Source: Pseudomonadota bacterium
GTDB lineage: Bacteria > Pseudomonadota > Gammaproteobacteria > Burkholderiales > Casimicrobiaceae
NCBI GenBank assembly: GCA_029571495.1
Contig: JAKPSO010000299.1
Coordinates: 1-6,787, forward strand
Length of the DNA stretch: 6,787 bases
Direction: 5' to 3'
Each line of letters begins with the position of its first letter. Positions within the stretch are counted from its first letter, which is position 1. Both the position numbers and the translations under genes were made by a program. Positions 1 to 5,131 of this stretch are shown in pieces. The notes under the pieces were generated by a model. It did not search any database, was not told the origin of the DNA, and saw only the letters and a list, made by a program, of their open reading frames with translations.

Positions 1-12
1 TTGCGGTCAATT

Positions 13-42
13 GCCTTGACGCGCTGCGCTTCTCAAGGCTAC
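13..42 (-). repeat. REP-like palindrome with GTAG head (copy 1)
   Basis: Read on the minus strand, GTAG (42-39) opens a hairpin whose 7-bp arms are perfect: GCCTTGA at 13-19 and TCAAGGC at 33-39 on the plus strand. The 13-nt loop contains AGCGCAGCG on the minus strand. A GTAG tetranucleotide at the foot of an imperfect palindrome is the known hallmark of REP elements mobilised by REP-associated tyrosine transposases (TnpA-REP/RAYT). The TAG of the GTAG is also the stop codon of the dioxygenase gene. A second copy of the same layout and orientation lies at 1592-1623. No T-tract follows the hairpin, so it is not a standard intrinsic terminator, although it could protect the mRNA 3' end. The family assignment is inference, because only two copies are visible. 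Confidence 0.6.
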
Positions 43-836
43 GTAGGCCACACCACCGGAAACAACGCGTGTTCCATCGGCGCACCCGCGGGCAATTCAT
101 CGCGCAATCCCGCGAACTCGGGCGAGGTTCGCCACTCGCGCGGCGCATGCACCATGTCGTCGCCTAGATAGCGTGCCCCGAAAACGCGTCGACGCGTGTT
201 GCTGCCCGATGCAGTATGCATTGTGAGCATGTGAAACGCGACGGCGTCGCCGGGCTGTAGCGCCCAGCCGATGACGCGTTCGCGGTTTTCGGCGAGGCTC
301 ATATCGGGCAAATCTTTGAGCGAACCTTCAGGAAACCACTTCGCTTGCTGCGTCATGAAAGTGCGCGGCATGTACCACTCGCCGCTGTGTGACCCCGCGA
401 GAAATTCTAGGGTGCTTTCGCGCGGCACCGGGTCGACGGGAATCCAAAAGCTCACGTTTTGTATGCCCGCGACGTTGTAGTAAGGCTGGTCTTGGTGCCA
501 CGGCGTGGGTTGCCGTGTGCCAGCCTCTTTCACGAGTAGATGGTCGTGATAAATGCGCACGGTGCGGCTTTGCATGAGCGTCGCAGCAATCTGCGGCAAG
601 GCCGAATGACGCATGATCCGCTGGTATTCTGGGATGCGTTGCCAACTACAAAAATCCTCAAAGAAGCGACCCGGATCGTCGGGCTCGCTCGCGACTGCTG
701 CGAGCGGCCCTGGAGCCGCGAGGTTGGCTTCGATGCCGCGCGTGAGGAGCGCAATTTCGTCGGCAGAGAACGCGTTGCGAATCACTACCGCGCCGTGTGT
801 GGCGTAGTCAGAAATCGTTGTCGAATCGATGTGCAT
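39..836 (-). CDS. Phytanoyl-CoA dioxygenase (PhyH) family Fe(II)/2-oxoglutarate oxygenase
   Basis: A 265-residue protein, a normal length for bacterial PhyH-family oxygenases, which couple oxidation of a small organic substrate to decarboxylation of 2-oxoglutarate in the cytoplasm. The iron ligands are visible: the H-x-D pair H114/D116 in PWHQDQPYYN and the distal H207 in MLTMH. R217, ten residues after H207 in NTRRRVFGARY, is the likely 2-oxoglutarate carboxylate binder. The N-terminus (YATHGAVVIRNAFSADEI) is the usual opening of the family. I start at the ATG at 836: the frame stays open further upstream, but that part lies inside the neighbouring acetyltransferase gene. The ATG overlaps that gene's TGA by one base (TGATG), with no strong ribosome binding site, so coupled translation is likely. 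The stop codon lies in a REP-like palindrome. The substrate cannot be predicted; many family members act on compounds other than phytanoyl-CoA. Confidence 0.9.
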   Translation of the reverse strand: MHIDSTTISDYATHGAVVIRNAFSADEIALLTRGIEANLAAPGPLAAVASEPDDPGRFFEDFCSWQRIPEYQRIMRHSALPQIAATLMQSRTVRIYHDHLLVKEAGTRQPTPWHQDQPYYNVAGIQNVSFWIPVDPVPRESTLEFLAGSHSGEWYMPRTFMTQQAKWFPEGSLKDLPDMSLAENRERVIGWALQPGDAVAFHMLTMHTASGSNTRRRVFGARYLGDDMVHAPREWRTSPEFAGLRDELPAGAPMEHALFPVVWPT

Positions 837-1336
837 CACAGCGCGCGTTCCCAGTGCTGGCCGACGAGATCGCGGCCGAATGAATGATGGCGCTCTTCGC
901 CGATGAGCGCGAAGCCCTCGGCGACATAGATCGCGCGCGCGGCGTGCAACACATCGTTGGTCCACAGCGTCATGCGTTGATAGCCTTTGCTGCGCGCAAA
1001 ATCGATGCACGCGCGCACCAGCGTTTTGCCGATGCCCAGGCCACGCGCTTGCGGCACTAAGATCACCATGCGCAGCTTCGTGACGATCGCATCTTGCTTC
1101 ACCACAAACGCGCAGCCCAAACGCTCTTCGTTCGCGCCTTCGCCGCGCACCGCGAGACAACACACTTCACGCTCGGCGTCGAATTGATCGACAAAGTCCG
1201 CCGCGATGCGCGCGACGAACGACTCGAAGCGAATGTCCCAGCCGTACTCGCGCGAGTAGATTTCGCCATGCTGGCTAATGACCCAGCCGATATCGCCGGG
1301 CTGGTGCGTGCGGAGACGAACGTCGTTGCGATTCAT
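836..1336 (-). CDS. GNAT family N-acetyltransferase, resembling the acetyltransferase half of MarR-GNAT fusion proteins
   Basis: A 166-residue, single-domain GNAT protein, expected to transfer an acetyl group from acetyl-CoA to an unknown amine. The acetyl-CoA pyrophosphate loop is R98-G-L-G-I-G103 in VPQARGLGIGKTLV. Motif B follows as NDVLHAARAIYVAEGF (127-142). The opening VRLRTHQPGDIGWV, the EYGWD stretch and the ending HHSFGRDLVGQHWE are, from memory, characteristic of the C-terminal acetyltransferase half of MarR-GNAT fusions, but no MarR winged-helix domain is present here. I chose the ATG at 1336, which has GGAA directly before it. A TTG at 1372 would add 12 residues lacking any domain match. 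The gene ends by overlapping the dioxygenase start (TGATG), so the two form a probable two-gene operon and may act on related substrates (inference). Confidence 0.88.
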   Translation of the reverse strand: MNRNDVRLRTHQPGDIGWVISQHGEIYSREYGWDIRFESFVARIAADFVDQFDAEREVCCLAVRGEGANEERLGCAFVVKQDAIVTKLRMVILVPQARGLGIGKTLVRACIDFARSKGYQRMTLWTNDVLHAARAIYVAEGFALIGEERHHSFGRDLVGQHWERAL

Positions 1337-1377
1337 TTCCGTATTGTCGCGGGCGTTCGGGTGTGCTGGCAAATACC

Positions 1378-1383
1378 GTTATA
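1378..1383 (-). promoter_or_regulatory. Possible -10 element (TATAAC) for the GNAT-dioxygenase operon
   Basis: On the minus strand TATAAC lies about 42 bases upstream of the ATG at 1336, just after an A-rich run (AAAAAGC). No convincing -35 hexamer sits 16-18 bases further upstream (GCTGGT at 17 bp), so this is only a weak candidate. The operon needs some promoter in this 283-bp gap unless transcription reads through from the two-domain acetyltransferase. Confidence 0.2.
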
Positions 1384-1435
1384 GCTTTTTGGTGCTAACG
1401 ACCAGCGGACGGCGGTTTGTGCCGCAGAAATTTTG

Positions 1436-1585
1436 ATGTCGATGTTGCAAAAAAACGCCTCTAACGACCGTAGCGCCGCCGTTACGTTAGAAAAGCTGTT
1501 GCGTGAAACTGGTGCTTTGTTTGCGCCCGGCGGTTGGGTGCTGATGGGCCCGCGTGGGAGCTTGCGCGCGATGCGGGTTCGATGA
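1436..1585 (+). CDS. Doubtful small ORF, 49 codons, hypothetical
   Basis: An open frame runs from the ATG at 1436 (a second in-frame ATG at 1442) to the TGA at 1583-1585, filling most of the gap between the two acetyltransferase genes on the opposite strand. The product would begin MSMLQKNASNDRS and contain a helix-like VTLEKLLRETGALF followed by a glycine-rich APGGWVLMGPRG and a basic tail. About 32 of 49 codons end in G or C, only mildly biased. I see no Shine-Dalgarno sequence before either ATG and recognise no family. It ends six bases before the REP-like element. It could be a real small protein or chance; I favour chance. Confidence 0.17.
   Translation: MSMLQKNASNDRSAAVTLEKLLRETGALFAPGGWVLMGPRGSLRAMRVR
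1449..1491 (-). terminator. Weak hairpin followed by a T-tract, possible terminator of the two-domain GNAT gene
   Basis: Read on the minus strand, TCTAACG (1491-1485) and CGTTAGA (1466-1460) form a perfect 7-bp stem with an 18-nt loop, then GGCG, then seven T residues (1455-1449). The stem is short, the loop is long, and four bases separate the stem from the T-tract, so termination would be weak. It lies about 130 bases past the end of the two-domain acetyltransferase and upstream of the next minus-strand operon, which is a sensible place for a terminator. Confidence 0.22.
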
Positions 1586-1591
1586 AGAAAT

Positions 1592-1623
1592 GCCTCGATT
1601 CCGCTTCGCTGCATCGCGGCTAC
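1592..1623 (-). repeat. REP-like palindrome with GTAG head (copy 2)
   Basis: On the minus strand, GTAG (1623-1620) leads into a hairpin with 8-bp arms: GCCTCGAT at 1592-1599 and ATCGCGGC at 1613-1620 on the plus strand, pairing at 7 of 8 positions. The 13-nt loop contains AGCGAAGCG on the minus strand. The GTAG head, GCC at the arm ends, 13-nt loop and AGCG(A/C)AGCG core are shared with the element at 13-42, in the same orientation. As there, the TAG of GTAG is the stop codon of the upstream gene, here the two-domain acetyltransferase. The layout resembles the abundant GTAGCC-headed palindromes I recall from many proteobacterial genomes. No transposase gene is in this window. Confidence 0.62.
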
Positions 1624-2705
1624 CCCTGTACTAAGGCGTCGGTGACGCGAGCCATGATCAATGCATCGACGTAGCCGCCCTCGCGAAACGAGTAGTCGCG
1701 CAATCGGCCCTCGTGCACAAATCCGAGCGATTCGTAGAGCTTGATCGCGCGTGGATTGTCGGCGTGGACGGTCAATTCGATGCGGCCATAGTTCGCCCAG
1801 CGCTCCGCAAAATCGATGCAGGCGTTCATCAGCGCGCGGCCCACGCCACGGCCCTGATACGCATGCGCAATGCCGACACCGATGCTGCATACATGCTTCA
1901 AGCGCGGATGATCCGACACCGGGTGCAAGCCTGCGTTGCCGATCACACGACCGTTCACCGTGGCGGCGAGCGCGATCTGCCGTGTGCCTACGTTTGACGC
2001 GAGCCGCGTGCGCCAAATTTCGGCGGCGGTGTACGGATGCTGCAAGGTGCCGTTCGATGTGCTCCGGTCGGAAAAAACTCTTGCGAAGGCTTCGGCGTCG
2101 TCCACAGTCGCGGGTCGTATCGCGATCTTTACCGGCGGCAATTTGCGCGTGCGTTTTGCTGACGGCGGCGCTGCGCCGAGCGCGGGCATCACGCGCTCGT
2201 TGATGCGCGCGAGTATTGCTGCGTCGAGGTAGCCGTTGTCGAACATGGCCGCTCGCCGGACGCCCTCTTTCACGAATCCAAGCGACGTGTAGAACTGCAT
2301 CAACGCCGCACCGTTCGCGTTCACATTCACCTCAACGCGACGCACTTGCAAGAAGCCATCACACGCCGCAAGCGCCGCCTGCACGAGCGTTCGCCCCACG
2401 CCTTTGCGCCGCTCTGACGCGTGCACCGCGAGCACATCGACCGATGCGCCATGCTTGCGACGTATGTATCCGCTGTAGCCCCGCAACAACAAAACGCCGA
2501 TCACCGCGTCGCCACGAAAAGCGATCAACGGTAAGCATCCAGGGTCGGCGTATTCGCCGAGTTTTTTCTCCCACGCCGCGATGCCCGCCAGCGGTGCCAC
2601 GGGCGCGAATGGAAGGGAGGCAGCGTCATCAAATAACGCCGCGAGCGAGGCGGCATCGCGCGGTTCGGCCCGGCGCAGCGTGAGTGGAGGGGGTGAAAAT
2701 GTCAT
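1620..2705 (-). CDS. Tandem two-domain GNAT acetyltransferase
   Basis: A 361-residue protein with two complete GNAT domains joined by a proline-, alanine- and lysine-rich linker (about 170-193). Domain 1 (about 8-168) carries the acetyl-CoA loop R99-R-K-G-V-G104 and motif B around ALMQFYTSLGFVKEG. Domain 2 (about 194-354) carries Q284-G-R-G-V-G289 and IKLYESLGFVHEG. Both loops match Q/R-x-x-G-x-G/A, so both halves may bind acetyl-CoA. Domain 2 resembles E. coli YhhY (AaaT), an L-amino-acid N-acetyltransferase: compare NGTLQHPYTAAEIW, RIELTVHADNPRAIKLYE and the GGYVDALIMARV ending. Domain 1 ends similarly (NGYLDAAILARI), suggesting duplication of a YhhY-like unit. The ATG at 2705 has no clear ribosome binding site and lies 34 bp after the LysR stop on the same strand. 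The stop codon lies in a REP-like palindrome. An amine or amino-acid substrate is inference. Confidence 0.9.
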   Translation of the reverse strand: MTFSPPPLTLRRAEPRDAASLAALFDDAASLPFAPVAPLAGIAAWEKKLGEYADPGCLPLIAFRGDAVIGVLLLRGYSGYIRRKHGASVDVLAVHASERRKGVGRTLVQAALAACDGFLQVRRVEVNVNANGAALMQFYTSLGFVKEGVRRAAMFDNGYLDAAILARINERVMPALGAAPPSAKRTRKLPPVKIAIRPATVDDAEAFARVFSDRSTSNGTLQHPYTAAEIWRTRLASNVGTRQIALAATVNGRVIGNAGLHPVSDHPRLKHVCSIGVGIAHAYQGRGVGRALMNACIDFAERWANYGRIELTVHADNPRAIKLYESLGFVHEGRLRDYSFREGGYVDALIMARVTDALVQG

Positions 2706-2739
2706 GGTGCAACGATAGCGCAGGTGTCGTCATTGAGCT

Positions 2740-3645
2740 TCATTGCGTGACCTCACTCAATCGGGCACGCACATGGGTAATTAGATTGCGAACGCGCGGC
2801 GATAACGACCGCGACGCGGTGATCGCGTAGAGCGGCCAAGCGGGAATGACGGCTTCTGGAAGTGATTCAACCAGCTTTCCACGTCTCAGGAAATCGATGG
2901 CGAGATATCGTGGCAGCAGCGCGAAGCCGTGCCCACCGGCGGTGAGCGTCACGAGCAGCCCAACGTTGTTGGCCGACAAGGTGACCGGGCCGGGCGCTTG
3001 TACCCAGTGCGCCCCGCCCACGCGCCACGGCATGGGGCCGGAGGTCGTGGTCAACTGCAAACAAGGTACCTGTGTCAGCGCCTGCGGGTCGGACAGCGGG
3101 CCATGCCGCTTCAAACAAGCGGGTGTGGAGTACAGCCCGGCGGCCACATCCCATAGCTTGCGCGCCACCACTCGATCATCCATAGGACTGCCAATACGAA
3201 ACACGAGGTCCACGGGCTCCCGAAACAGATCGCGAGTTTGCGTGGAAAGATCCATCTCGACGCGCAGACCCGATGTCTCTGCGGCGTAGGCTGCGATGAT
3301 CGAACCCAGTAGGCTGACACCCAAGTCCACTGGCATCGAGATGCGGATGCGTTCGGCTTGTCCGTCGTGCGCCAGCAATACGTTCTGCGCAGCGTCCGCT
3401 GCTTCGATGACTGCGAGACAACGTTCGAAATAGGCCTGTGCGGAATGCGCGAGACTCACTGAGCGTGTAGTACGCACGAGCAATTGCCTGCTCAGGCGCC
3501 GCTCCATCGCCGCGATACGACGCGATAGCGTAGCAACGGGCATATCAAGCCGGTTCGCCGCGTGACGAAAGCTGCCGCAACGGGCGACTTCGACAAACAG
3601 TGCCATGTCCGACAGTGAGGCGTAGGGGTTGTTCAATTGTTCCAT
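2740..3645 (-). CDS. LysR-type transcriptional regulator
   Basis: A 301-residue protein, the normal LysR length. The N-terminal winged helix-turn-helix covers about 12-70 (LSDMALFVEVARCGSFRHAANRL, then PVATLSRRIAAMERRL), with the typical LLVRTTRSVSL wing. A linker helix (about 70-95) leads to the effector-binding domain (about 98-297), including VDLVFRIG at 146-152 and GHGFALLP at 238-245. It resembles the subgroup that commonly controls a neighbouring oxidoreductase, and it is divergent from an NAD(P)-dependent reductase gene, the classic arrangement for a LysR protein acting on its neighbour and repressing itself. The ATG at 3645 gives the usual short N-terminus. A 19-bp imperfect dyad starts three bases upstream of it. 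The effector is unknown. The gene may be co-transcribed with the two-domain acetyltransferase 34 bp downstream. Confidence 0.95.
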   Translation of the reverse strand: MEQLNNPYASLSDMALFVEVARCGSFRHAANRLDMPVATLSRRIAAMERRLSRQLLVRTTRSVSLAHSAQAYFERCLAVIEAADAAQNVLLAHDGQAERIRISMPVDLGVSLLGSIIAAYAAETSGLRVEMDLSTQTRDLFREPVDLVFRIGSPMDDRVVARKLWDVAAGLYSTPACLKRHGPLSDPQALTQVPCLQLTTTSGPMPWRVGGAHWVQAPGPVTLSANNVGLLVTLTAGGHGFALLPRYLAIDFLRRGKLVESLPEAVIPAWPLYAITASRSLSPRVRNLITHVRARLSEVTQ

Positions 3646-3647
3646 TA

Positions 3648-3666
3648 TTGAAATAGTCTATTCCAA
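3648..3666. promoter_or_regulatory. Candidate operator: 19-bp imperfect dyad in the LysR/reductase divergent region
   Basis: TTGAAATAG and CTATTCCAA flank a central T and pair at 8 of 9 positions (the mismatch is 3651/3663). The dyad begins three bases before the lysR start codon, so a bound protein would block lysR expression, consistent with autorepression. The mismatch falls at the positions where a canonical LysR T-N11-A box would have its T and A, so it is not a textbook box. The rest of the 162-bp divergent region (3646-3807) holds an AT-rich patch at 3673-3684, giving TAATAA on the minus strand without a -35, and TTGACT at 3755-3760 facing the reductase without a good -10. Confidence 0.4.
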
Positions 3667-3807
3667 ACGCAATGTTTTTATTAACTTGGTTGCTGCATAA
3701 CATGGGGTACTCTGACGGTATTCGGCTTGCGCGCTGAATGCCCTCCCCTCCACATTGACTGGCGACACTTCACCTCGTACCGGCCCGGGTTTCCATGGCG
3801 GGACACA

Positions 3808-4443
3808 ATGAAAAAAACCATCACCATCGTAGGCGCGTCTGCAGGGGTCGGTCTGCTCTGTGTTCGAACCGCTCTTGAGCGCGGGCACCAAGTCCGAGCG
3901 CTCGCGCGCAACACGTCAAGCCTGTCTGCGCACGAACATTTGAGTGTCATCGCAGGTAGTGCCACGCAGCTTCAGGACTTGCGGACGGCGTTGGTCGGGG
4001 CGGACGCCATCATCGTCACGCTGGGCACGGGTATGGACCGTAAGCCTACGCGTCTTTACACGGATTTTGCGGCCACACTGCTATCGCTTCAATCCGAAGT
4101 CGGGCGCACACCGATTCAGTTACTCACCGGATTCGGTGCCGGTGACAGCGCGCAGTATCAAGGCGCGGTAGCGCGCCTGCTGTTCCGTTTGCTTCTCAAA
4201 GCCGTCTACGAAAACAAGAGCGCCATGGAGCAAATGATTGAGCGCAGCGCGCTCAATTGGTCGTTCGTTCGCCCCGGCATGCTCACGAACCGCGACACAT
4301 CGTCGCCAGCACGAGTTCAAACGGACTATCGACTTGGCATGAAAGTCGGTTCGGTCAGCCGTGTCGCGGTCGCTCGTTTCTTAGTCGAACAGGCGGAGAC
4401 GCCTAGTTATCAGTTGCACAAGCCCGCCTTGTCTGCGCGCTAG
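3808..4443 (+). CDS. NmrA-like atypical SDR, NAD(P)-dependent oxidoreductase or NAD(P)-binding sensor
   Basis: A 211-residue cytoplasmic protein with a single Rossmann fold. The nucleotide-binding motif is VGASAGVG (8-15) after strand 1 (TITIV). R30 and R34 after strand 2 (HQVRALARN) favour NADPH over NADH. ALVGADAIIVTLGTG (61-75) is the fourth-strand region. K137 in YENKSAMEQMIERSALNWSFVRPGMLTN sits where atypical SDR5/NmrA-like and biliverdin-reductase-B-like proteins have E-x-x-L-x-x-S-x-L-x-W-x-x-x-R-P-G. The classical YxxxK catalytic pair is absent, as usual in this group, so it could be a reductase or a redox sensor. I start at the ATG at 3808, where the Rossmann fold begins, with GGCGGGA just upstream. 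An in-frame TTG at 3727 would add 27 residues without fold. It is the first gene of a probable three-gene unit under the divergent LysR regulator. Confidence 0.87.
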   Translation: MKKTITIVGASAGVGLLCVRTALERGHQVRALARNTSSLSAHEHLSVIAGSATQLQDLRTALVGADAIIVTLGTGMDRKPTRLYTDFAATLLSLQSEVGRTPIQLLTGFGAGDSAQYQGAVARLLFRLLLKAVYENKSAMEQMIERSALNWSFVRPGMLTNRDTSSPARVQTDYRLGMKVGSVSRVAVARFLVEQAETPSYQLHKPALSAR

Positions 4444-4463
4444 CCCGGGTCCACAGATACGCT

Positions 4464-5069
4464 ATGGAAAAGAACCGTCTAGAAGCCTTTAGTGACGGCG
4501 TAATTGCCATCATCATTACTATCATGGTGCTCGAGCTCAAGGTTCCGCATGGGGACAGTTGGGAGGTACTGGTTGACCGTTGGCCCACTTTCCTGAGCTA
4601 CATCCTCAGCTTCTTGTATGTCGGTACTTACTGGAACAATCACCATCACTTGCTGCAGGCGTCGCGAACCGTCAACGGCAGTGTTCTATGGGCGAATCTA
4701 CATCTGCTGTTTTGGCTGTCGTTGATCCCATTTACGTCGGGCTGGATGGGTGAAAACCACTTCTCGCGACAACCCACCATGTTGTACGGTGCGAATTTGT
4801 TGTTCAGCGCGATCGCTTACTACATCATGCAAATCACGTTGTCACGCGCACACGGTCCTGGCAATCCCATCGCGCTGGCGTTGGGGCGTGACGTCAAAGG
4901 CAAAGTGTCGCTGGTGCTCTACTGCGCTGGCATCACGGTTGCGAGCCGGTGGCCAAATGCAGGTTTTGCCATTTTCGTGCTCATTTCGTTGATTTGGGTT
5001 GTACCCGACCGCCGCATGCTCGCCGCAGTCGCGCGACACCACGAAGCCGAACAGGGCAAGCCGCACTAA
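4464..5069 (+). CDS. TMEM175-family (DUF1211) integral membrane protein, putative potassium channel
   Basis: A 201-residue inner-membrane protein with about six hydrophobic segments: 12-27, 42-58, 74-92, 104-125, 147-160 and 166-181. The family signature R-x-x-x-F-S-D is intact (R5, F9-S10-D11) at the start of helix 1, followed by GVIAIIITIMVLELKVP. Bacterial TMEM175 proteins have one six-helix unit, assemble as tetramers and conduct potassium with helix 1 lining the pore. Counting from FSD, I16 falls where human TMEM175 has its gate residue I46, and T19 where it has T49 (recalled alignment). The WNNHHHL stretch (57-63) and SLIPFTSGWMGE (86-97) are also typical. Twenty bases separate it from the reductase stop, without a clear Shine-Dalgarno sequence. 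Channel activity is inferred from the family; its link to the flanking enzymes is unknown. Confidence 0.88.
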   Translation: MEKNRLEAFSDGVIAIIITIMVLELKVPHGDSWEVLVDRWPTFLSYILSFLYVGTYWNNHHHLLQASRTVNGSVLWANLHLLFWLSLIPFTSGWMGENHFSRQPTMLYGANLLFSAIAYYIMQITLSRAHGPGNPIALALGRDVKGKVSLVLYCAGITVASRWPNAGFAIFVLISLIWVVPDRRMLAAVARHHEAEQGKPH

Positions 5070-5119
5070 ACGGCGCAGCAATAAGCCACGCACGCTCTGA
5101 GTCGTCACACTTCATCACC

Positions 5120-5125
5120 AAGGAG
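5120..5125 (+). promoter_or_regulatory. Ribosome binding site of the SnoaL-like gene
   Basis: AAGGAG lies six bases before the ATG at 5132. It is the only strong Shine-Dalgarno sequence I see before a gene start in the window, and it decides the start in favour of 5132, discounting the in-frame extension back into the membrane protein gene. It suggests the exported protein is made at a higher level than its two upstream neighbours (inference). Confidence 0.8.
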
Positions 5126-5131
5126 ACTGTT

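Noticed and set aside
837..1163. N-terminal extension of the dioxygenase by about 109 residues.
   Set aside because: The extension lies inside the acetyltransferase gene in another frame and has arginine-rich shadow composition; the family start fits the ATG at 836.
1333..2016. Minus-strand open frame of 227 codons overlapping the two-domain acetyltransferase in another frame.
   Set aside because: The translation is rich in Arg, His and Cys with no domain, and it overlaps a gene whose GNAT motifs are unmistakable.
3755..3783. TTGACT as the -35 of a reductase promoter.
   Set aside because: With a 17-bp spacer the -10 would be TACCGG, which has little likeness to TATAAT; not listed as a promoter. 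A LysR-activated promoter could still have poor hexamers.
3727..3807. N-terminal extension of the reductase from a TTG at 3727.
   Set aside because: The 27 added residues precede the first Rossmann strand and lie in the divergent regulatory region; the ATG at 3808 gives the normal N-terminus.
4440..4450. CTAGCCCGGGT at the reductase stop codon, resembling the head of a third GTAGCC-type palindrome.
   Set aside because: The first base is C rather than G, and no matching second arm or AGCG(A/C)AGCG core follows, as the next gene starts at 4464. At most a decayed half-element.
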